Positions 56,006-64,000 of a stretch of DNA of 64,000 nt are shown one piece after another. Origin of the DNA: Ptychodera flava (taxonomy: Eukaryota; Hemichordata; Enteropneusta; Ptychoderidae); NCBI RefSeq assembly GCF_041260155.1, contig NC_091948.1, positions 318,501 through 382,500 on the forward strand, in the 5' to 3' direction. Positions within the stretch are counted from its first letter, which is position 1, and every line of letters starts with the position of its first letter. The translations under genes were made by a program, and so were the position numbers. Below the pieces are notes generated by a model that searched no databases, was not told the DNA's origin, and saw nothing but the letters and a program-made list of their open reading frames with translations.

Positions 56006-59000
56006 TTAGTCCAATTTATCTGAATTTCCATCCATATCACTCCATTCTTCCTTCAACGGTATTTTATCTTCCTTGATCCCATTGCCAGCTTCACTTTTCG
56101 GATGTTTTGGTCTGTGAAACAAGTACAGTCATTAAGATATTAAAATATGCATCATAATGTTATCTACCATAGTTGCGAAGATCTACGCAACTTTCACTTC
56201 GATGTACGAGCGAATTGAAACTGAAGTTATACTTCTAACGAATTGTAACTTGTCCATTAATTGAATTTAATTATCGGGTTCGCATTATTGAGATATCTTG
56301 TGTGACTAAAATCATATTGATCGCTTTTTAAGTAGTTATAGATATGCGCAAATTGACTTGTTCACATGTATTTTCACAAAATGCTCACAAAATGGCCAGT
56401 AAAAATCGTCACCATAGTCTTACTTCGTACTGTCCAGAGTATACATTGATTTCAGAGTTAGTGGCCATTATTGGGTCTAATAATCACTCAAGGTGGTGTT
56501 GCACAAAACACCGCGTGTTTTGCTGAAATCACTTTTTTGCATAGACAAGCAGTCGTAAGTTTGATAAGAAAGAAGTGTGAATTCATTCATATTTATGTAA
56601 ATCACCCGATTTTCTGGCTTCTTTTTTCCCGTTTTCAACATTGTAAAAAATTTCACTCCTTGGGTTTGGTCGAATTTTGTGAAATTTTCACATTATGTTC
56701 TTAGGTGCGAACTTCAACTTTGGGGAATGGAGTAATCCGTACGTTTTGGAAACCAGCAAACCCAAGAGCGCCCTCAACATAGCCATAACAATTTTAGACA
56801 GCGTACCTGCAACAGCCGAAATTAGAAATTGGTCCCGTGCATTTAAAATGACACTGTACATACATGTCTGTTATTCATATTATAACACTGTTTGTATGTT
56901 ATGCATTTTCACATTCAAGTTTCAAATTACACCATGCTTGTTAGACCCTACACTTCTTGATCAGAATTCATATTTTCCACCAAGAACTCAAAATATCTGA
57001 TCCTTTTGATAATCTCACAATTACTTCTTAAAATTAATACACGACTATTATGTTCTACAAACGCTTACCTCAGAAACACAGCCAGAAGTACAGGATCAAC
57101 TGGTTTGATCAAAGATGGCTTTATGCAATTCGCGATTTCGCTGGTGACGACGCCAACGACTAACGTCGTGAAAAAATTAACACCCGGGTACCAGATGAAC
57201 GAAATCTGTGGAAAGACAGAATTTTAAGTTACATGAAACAAATCAATGCTTTCTATAGCCTTCAAATATGAACTTAGCGCTTTGGGTAAACTGAAGTTGT
57301 TGTCCGTAATTGGGCCAATATGACATAAGAGGAAGATTCCTTCTTTTAAGATATACAGGGACTCGAAACATTTCTTCTTCTGATTTGACTGTGCCTAAAT
57401 GTGTTGCCTGCTCACAGTGTAACTGTACTTTTTTTGTTGGACCTGTATCACTCATGCAAGGGTTTATCACGATGATTCAGAACTTTTAAAACGGCGTAAA
57501 TTCGAAATGACCGGGATATTGTATAATGAAAGGCTTATCGACCTGCTTCCATGACATGCGAGGAGTCTCGGATTTGGATACAGATGTCTGCGGATGCACT
57601 TGTGTGCTTTATTCTGTGTCTCCTACCCTTTGTATAGGAAGCGGCTCCACGTTGAGCTGCTCTGCTACGACTGGACCAGCACTGATGAAAACACCCAACG
57701 CGAATCCAAACACCAAACCAATAAACGTACCCCTGTAAGTATTAGAGGATGCAGACTATCATCGGAAAGGTCAATAAATACACTTACCTCCTTGTGATAT
57801 ATGTACAAGTAACAATGAGTTACATTATCTGCCTGAACGAAAAAAATACTTTGAGGTAGATACACTATAGGACAGATATTCGGACCTCTAAAAACTTTTG
57901 CAATACTGTTTTCGTCGACTGCCACCTGTGAAGAGCTCATTTTGTAGCTCAAGGAGTAACTCAAGTTTTCACTGGCTTGTTTTCTGCAAATTTAATTTTC
58001 CTCATTAAATTTAATTTTCTATGATAAAGACTAGTTGAACCAAATGACCGCCCTGACTCACTACTACACATATGAGCATGCTCAGCTCATATCTGGTTGA
58101 GTGTTAAGGTAGTAAGCACCTCCAAATTGAAAGACTGAAACTTTTGCTCAAAATCTACGCGGAATGTCTCACAGCACCGTCAAATGCACGTTTTATCAAA
58201 ATTGGTGAACCAATTTTAGAATTGTATCACTAATCAAAATATTCAAATTAGCATTTAATTGGCATGATGCTCCAAATATTATCATTTCTTGCATATTATG
58301 CGTTGTGGGTTCGAGTCCCGGTTGATATCATCGTATCTTGCATATTACAATTCATATGGCAAGTTTCATCATATTTAGTGCAGTAAATCTTGGTATATAA
58401 CACTATGGTCATCATGGGTCCCATAGACAACCATGTAACAGACAAATTAAAACTTTGATAACTTCATTAATATGCATATCACGCCCACCAAAATCCAATC
58501 ACTTCTTACCATTTGATATCTAAAGCTATCTACGAAATTTGGTTGAAATCTGTCCAGCCGTTCTTGAGATATCGTGTATACTGACAGACAGACACACATC
58601 GCTAAACCATAAGCCCACGTGTGTGACACAAAGTTTCAAACGATTTGTCTTTGGTTATAGCTCTTTACAAATTATAACTCGATAGTACTAAGCTACCATT
58701 GACTTGAAATGAAGTAATCATCTCTTTGAGTTGCACCTTTCTTTTTACTACTTGCTTTTACAGGGTTTCCGATGACTCGTTCTTAATGCTTTAAAATATA
58801 TATATATGAAGAAACTCACGAAGGTTTTACAGGCTTTGCCTTCGGGGAATAGCTCTGTTTGTGTGTATTTTTATCGGAACCTTCATAAAGCTATCTTGAA
58901 CAAAGAAACACTGGAGCCTCAGAGACAATCGGATACGTAATATACTGACATTTGAACGTAATAAAAATCAAGAGTAACTGTGAAAATTTTGGTACCAGAG

Positions 59001-60960
59001 AAACAAATACTAGTAACCTAACATTTACCGATATTTGAAATTCGAAATGGTCGTCATCCCTGTGTAAACTCTATGGGGAGAAATCAAATCTGCAGTTTTC
59101 ACTAAACTGAGACCTTGAAAACTTCATTCACTCCAAGAGCTTCAAAATGAGCGCCCTCAAGTGGTAGACTTGAACAGTGTTATAAAAATCTGAGAGCTCA
59201 AATATCTGTCTTCGAGGCGCATTCTACCTTAACATGAAAGACAGGAATGAACAATATTTCATTTTTATATAGCTGTCAGCTGTATCCATGGCAACAACAG
59301 CATTGATATATTCAAACTTAATCCATGGGTTTCACTGTGCGTGTGAAAAATAAATTATGTACTCGCCATGAATTAGTCCTGGGTATAAACATTCCCATGA
59401 CGAAGATAGCTAGTACAGGGCCGCCGAATACGCCGCCCAGGATATTCGATATTGTGACAAAAGAGCCGAGATACGGTACAAGGAATGCCACCAAGGTACC
59501 AAGCAAACCAAAGACACAATCTGTTAACAAAGTAGGAATAACTGTCAATCGATAACAAACGCAAACACTTTAAACGCGTTGCCTGACATTTGTCCACACT
59601 CGCCATTTTAAACAACAGAGTGGGCCAGTTCGGTTGAGATAACATGCAGACAGTTTAGATAGATAATTATGCTACTATATAATCTAAAAATCGCGCCTTT
59701 TGAGTGGAAAGAAGTGTGGAATTTGAATTTCGCTGAGCTTGAAGACAACTTGACTCAGCACTGCCATACACCACTAAATCTTACTTACTTAATACTTTAG
59801 ACATGTTCGTGTCCCAGGCGTCGGTAGCTGTTGACTGTATTTTCGTCCTTTCGAATCGCCACTTCCTCCATGGTTTAATAATGTCTTGCAAGATGCAGGC
59901 CACGATGGCACTGAGTCCTGACGAGATGGTACTGTACGTGAAATATGAGTTCTAGTTTTAATAATGCTTTATGAATGTCCTCTGTTGGGGTGGGAGGGGG
60001 TTAGGGGATTAGAAAAATTAATCGTCGCATGATGGTGGTAGTCCTACGTACTCTCTACAATTTCAGCAGAGATTCTATATCCCAATGTGTGCCATAATTG
60101 AACCAAATCACTGACGTTTGCGCTGCGTTTCTTTTGTTTTACATAGCGGAAACCTACAGGACTTTCTGCATGTAGCAAATGACAAGCTTTGATTAGGGAG
60201 ATGCCTCTCCAGCAATATTCGAAGTGGAACGTGTAGGATTTGCGACGTGTATACCGCTAGGAAACAAACTATAAATGACAACAATATCTTGCTCGTCATT
60301 TATTGCCAAACTTTCAAACAAAAGAACCATACTGCAGTTTGAAGTTGAAAACAAAGAGTCGCCCACTGCTGAAAGTAGTTACTGGCGATTTATTGTAAGC
60401 AATGAGCTTGGACTACATTGAGTTTACACTGCTACCAAAAACTCGAATGTCAAAACGTTGAGCAATTACTGAGCAAAAGGAAAAACTATGAATAATGTGA
60501 TGCTTTAACGGCGATCAGTATTGTGCATGCCGAACGCTCTCCACAGCGATATATTTTTCAGTCTATATAAGACGATGTGGTCTGTGTGTCATGATTTTTA
60601 ACAAACTCACCTTAGCGCTCCAGCGAAGAGACAGGCTACGAACAATCCTTGCATACCGGGAATCTGACCAAATTGGGAACTCACGAAGAACATCAAAATC
60701 TGTTGTTCAAAACAAAAAGCTATAACATCAAATGAAACAGAGAAACATAAAGCTACTGTCTCACGTGGATACTTCTTTGCATAACTCATCTGTCAGCTGT
60801 CATTTAAAGAATTAAAACAACATAATGAAAAGCTTTGAAACGACTATGGTGTACCTGATCGATGGCTGTGTATTCTGGTTCATACCGAATGGGTTCGCCA
60901 TTTTCCATGATGCCTAATTAAGAAATATAATTGTCGAACAGTGAGATAAACTGTCAATAC

Positions 60961-61053
<93 letters not shown>

Positions 61054-64000
61054 ACATAAATAACTAGCAATAGTGTTCGACACACCACTGTTAAAAAAGG
61101 TATAAGATGACCAGCATGAAAAAATATTTAATTATTGGAAAATAAATGATACACTTTCTTTGTCTACCAAAAGGGCAGCAAGCCAGCCGACATTGAGATT
61201 CTGTAACGGGGTATTTACATGCAAATATGCTATTTTGAACAAAATAAAATCAAGAGGGGAAAAATAGATGCCCTTCCGCAACGATTTGAAAAATTCCCCT
61301 CCTGCTTACGAACTTCTGACCCGGAAATCTTCCCACTTCAAGCCCCCTCACTAAAACTACTCCCGAAACACCTTTCCCATAATAAAGATGTCCACCGCAA
61401 TCTCTTTGTAATATCTTTTTACAGTCCCCATCAGATAACTTCCGAAAACAACTGAATTGTAATCCTTGCCTTTTTGAAGTTTCCTCTTGAACACGAGAAT
61501 GAAATAACCCCGGGGGAAAAATTGCCTACCAATTCCTCCATCCGCTGATACGGAAAAATCTCCCCTCTCGCAAAGAAATCGCTTACTCTCAGCTTTTGCA
61601 CAAAACAGTATTGTTGGCTGCTCCTATCCACTGATCTATTTGTACACTGACAGAGGAAGAATGGCTTCACAATGTGATTATCCACTCACCTGGTGATGGG
61701 AAAGTTGAGTTGATGGCGGGCTCCAGTGGGGTTAGTTTATCTGATGGAAAGAATGCATAGTCTTGTAATTGTCCGGATCTCACGGAGTCATGATTCAATG
61801 ATTTACGGAAAGCCCAAGGCCACTTTATGACAATTCAGAGCGTTAAATATTTTTCCATAAAGTTTTGGCGTGAGCGAGTAAAAAGTAATGTCTCTTTTGT
61901 TTATTTCGATACGCGACTATGATGATGCAAAGTCTGTGACAGGAAGTTCTCACCTTTGTCGTAGAAATGCTGAGACGATCAAAAACTAATACTTACTGTT
62001 ATAGTAAGCATAAAGCACTAATCCATTGAAGTACATGATGGGAAACATCACCCAATAGAATGGTATGTTTAATATTAATGTCCTGGAATGAAAAATAATT
62101 CATAAAAATGAAATATCATAAAACCAATGGCGATTATAAGCAATATCACAGTATTTAAATAGTCCATCGTTTCATGCCCTTCAATTGAAGCCTATCGCGT
62201 TCTTTTTTTCCTCATGGAAGATTCATAATACGTTGAATGAGTCTGATATAACCTTCATTCCATTCAAGAACTGTCATTTATTCGAAATATGAGAGATGTC
62301 ATGTCATGTCCTGCGATATAACATGACATGAAATGGTTTGATGCAACATGATGTGATGTGACGTGACACGATACGATGTGAAATGTCTTGATGTGACGTG
62401 ACGTATGTGGTATGTGACGTCATTCGATTTGAGGCCGTGTGGTGTATATATGTGGTATGGTACGGTGTTGATAATGTAATTATCTTGTGGTTAGACACGG
62501 AGAGAAGTATGCCTTACCCTCTTGCATGGCCCAATGACTTAGCTGCAAGGTAGCGTTGCACTGCCGATTGCTGCACAGCAACGCCTAACACAGATATACC
62601 AGTAGATATCGTAAGACCAAAGACTGGATCAAAGGAAAAACTGAAAAATGGATTCAAAATATGTTTTCATTCGTTTATATATCGTGTAATGCGTATTCTG
62701 TGTACCAGATATTATGAAAACATTTCTAAGTGGAAGATGCTTCACTCACCCGCCGCAGGTGAATTGTGTTCTTGAGTGAATGGCAAGTGTGAATAGTAAG
62801 TAGCATCGCTTTGTATGTATGTATGTATGTATGTATGTATGTATGTATGTATGTATGTATGTATGTATGTACGTATGTACGTATGTACGTATGTACGTAT
62901 GTATGTATGTATGTATGTATGTATGTATGTATGTACGTATGTACGTACGTATGTATGTATGTATGTATGTATGTATGTATGTATGTATGTATGTATGTAT
63001 GTATGTATGTATGTATGTATGTATGTATGTATGTATGTATGTATGTATGTATGTATGTATGTATGTATGTATGTATGTATGTATGTATCTATGTATGTAT
63101 GTATGTATCTATGTATCTATGTATCATGCATTATGTAATAGAAATACAATGTATGTACATACATGCGTACATATATCGATGTACAAACTCACCGAGGAAG
63201 AAAAGTATAGCCCATGGATGACTCCTATATTTTATATTTAATAATTCTTATTACTGAAGTTAGATCAGAATTATCTATAATTTCTAAATGAATAAAAATG
63301 ATAAAAAAGGAAAATAGAAAAATATGATTGCTGGCAATAATTAGATGCCTCCATTTTGATTTTGTTATTTTACTTCTTAAACTATTCTGCATTTCCATGA
63401 AACTTGTCACGTTGTATTCTTACGCTGTTTTAATGTCAGGCTGTCTCCTACGTCATCACTTTTTCTGGACGCTTTTCAGTCTGCTCGTTTGACGATCTCC
63501 TCGAGGATGAACACAAAACGACCAAACGATGAAGCTAAAACTACAAGACATCATACAATGCCACCGTGTTCATGCTATCCTAAGATGTCAAAACTTACTC
63601 AAAGAATTCAAGTCTGTCTCCTACGTCATTATTATTCCAGACTTTTTCAAGTCCGCCGACTTCGATCGTTCCCAGGATAGCCACCGCCAAGACCGATCCG
63701 AATATGACAAGGAATTGAAAGACATCAGCCCATACCACTGCCTTCATTCCGCCCTGTGAAGGATGAACAACAGTTATACGTAAGTGCAGCCATGCCCAGA
63801 GATTTGATGCGATCATGTACAACCTCCTCTCAGAGGAAAACAACTGGAGACAATTTCAGAGAATGGTTTTGTGTTTTGTTAATATTAAAAAACTGTAAAC
63901 ACACTATGCAAAGATAAACTATTTTGAAATCACGAAGCTCAGGCTTGAGTTGAACCAACTAAAGCTACTTGTAAACACTCACCAAGGTTGAGTAAAACGT
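56006..64000 (-). CDS. SLC5A8-like: Sodium-coupled symporter, SLC5 family, copy B (partial, 12 exons in window, last 408 aa)
   Basis: Tandem paralogue of the symporter at 33650-44725. The 5' exons lie beyond the right edge. Exons in coding order: 63983-64000 (partial), 63599-63753, 62518-62640, 61997-62082, 61690-61740, 60855-60913, 60611-60699, 59789-59931, 59367-59520, 57627-57732, 57069-57205, 56006-56111. Sum 1227 nt in frame, and each splice phase equals that of copy A. Signatures: [55 protein letters not shown] (TM7), [20 protein letters not shown] with SSGLS after it (Na2-site serines kept), and [19 protein letters not shown]. It differs from copy A by a 5-codon gap before TM6 and by a different, charged C-terminal tail (KEDKIPLKEEWSDMDGNS). 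The donor after 59367 is GC instead of GT. Both copies probably transport related substrates; this is inferred from similarity only. Confidence 0.93.
57854..58180. mobile_element. TTAA MITE copies 6a/6b, back to back and decayed (SLC5-B intron 12)
   Basis: 57850 begins GAGGTAGATACACTATAGGA and CAGATATTCGGACCTCTAAA (left end of the family). At 58103 TTAAGGTAGTAAGCACCTCC opens the opposite end of another copy, followed by GAAAGACTGAAACTTTTGCT. Limits are approximate. Confidence 0.65.
58940..59228. mobile_element. TTAA MITE copy 7 (SLC5-B intron 12)
   Basis: Right end ATCTGTCTTCGAGGCGCATT then CTACC and TTAA (59229-59232). Middle marker GAAATTCGAAATGGTCGTCA. The left end is lost or diverged. 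Confidence 0.72.
59361..59366 (-). other. GC splice donor of SLC5-B
   Basis: On the minus strand the exon end ATTCATG is followed by GCGAGT; at the same junction SLC5-A has ATTCATG then GTGAGT. GC-AG introns are spliced by the normal major spliceosome. Exon length (154 nt) and frame agree exactly with copy A, so the junction is well supported. Confidence 0.85.
60963..61056. repeat. Compound (CT)n(CA)n microsatellite
   Basis: About 33 CT units followed by about 14 CA units in an SLC5-B intron. Confidence 0.97.
62813..63122. repeat. (TATG)n tetranucleotide microsatellite, about 300 bp
   Basis: About 75 units of GTAT/TATG with scattered GTAC and ATCT variants in an SLC5-B intron. Three overlapping open frames of repeated YVCM residues arise from the repeat and are not genes. 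Confidence 0.97.
63430..63512 (-). pseudogene. Relict extra copy of an SLC5-B exon
   Basis: Minus-strand reading of this stretch matches the end of the 63599-63753 exon over about 75 bp: GATGACGTAGGAGACAG is shared exactly and the flanking bases align with scattered differences. It lies about 90 bp downstream of the real exon, is broken and lacks the first half. It is either a decayed tandem exon duplication or a product of local slippage. Confidence 0.68.

Noticed and set aside
56695-57000. 101-codon frame in the last intron of SLC5-B
   Set aside because: No transmembrane or SLC5 signature on either strand; copy A has no exon here, and the annotated neighbours join in frame.
58310-58330. 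tRNA B-box-like word GGGTTCGAGTCCCGG
   Set aside because: No acceptor stem, D-arm or A box fits upstream. It could be a remnant of a tRNA-derived SINE, but nothing else supports this.
62811-63241. Long open frames of MYVC repeats
   Set aside because: Translation of a TATG microsatellite; all three frames are open for the same reason.
1-64000. A functional link between the CALHM and SLC5 gene pairs
   Set aside because: They are on opposite strands, separated by over 10 kb of transposons, with no shared motif seen; neighbourhood alone is not evidence in an animal genome.

Overview
The window is AT-rich DNA from an animal nuclear genome. It has spliced genes with GT-AG introns, many short-repeat transposons, LINEs, a Penelope-like element, microsatellites and a minisatellite. 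The retroelement types and gene families suggest a marine invertebrate, perhaps a deuterostome such as a hemichordate or lancelet. That placement is an inference from family content, not proven by the sequence.

Four host genes can be built exon by exon, as two tandem paralogue pairs. On the + strand, two calcium homeostasis modulator (CALHM) channel genes lie head to tail: copy A (7473-15139, 352 aa) and copy B (16640-22155, 310 aa). Each has four coding exons; the first three have the same lengths (208, 184 and 241 nt) and the same phases. On the - strand are two sodium:solute symporters of the SLC5A8/A12/A5/A6 branch. Copy A (44725 down to 33650) has 15 coding exons and encodes 587 aa. Copy B runs off the right edge (64000 down to 56006) and shows 12 exons encoding 408 aa. 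Copy B keeps every splice phase of copy A, but one donor is GC instead of GT. The two families are not known to act together; I see no operon-like link between them.

The rest is mostly transposon-derived. From left to right: a broken DIRS-like (tyrosine-recombinase type) retroelement fossil at 1-2425; a 5'-truncated LINE (2428-6508) split by a transposon that itself holds a 1.4-kb fold-back element; a 130-bp-unit repeat and a minus-strand LINE tail inside CALHM-A intron 1; a Penelope-like fragment running straight into a 31-bp minisatellite (24640-26600); a minus-strand LINE endonuclease fragment and several hairpin elements (26625-28800); a 3.4-kb CACTA-like element (29324-32695); intronic elements in the SLC5 genes; and a LINE with a PHD-finger and 2A-like motif (about 48800-52505) split by a Harbinger-like transposon that carries its own gene, a smaller relative and a TTAA MITE. 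One TTAA-flanked MITE family recurs at least seven times, including one copy about 140 bp upstream of the CALHM-A start codon.

I found no convincing previously undescribed multi-gene system. The most unusual points are the nested transposons with exact target duplications, the recent 131-bp duplication touching an SLC5-A splice acceptor, the relict extra exon in SLC5-B, the GC donor, and a possible gene fragment inside the CACTA-like element. All exon models were read by eye from splice signals, frame and similarity between paralogues.
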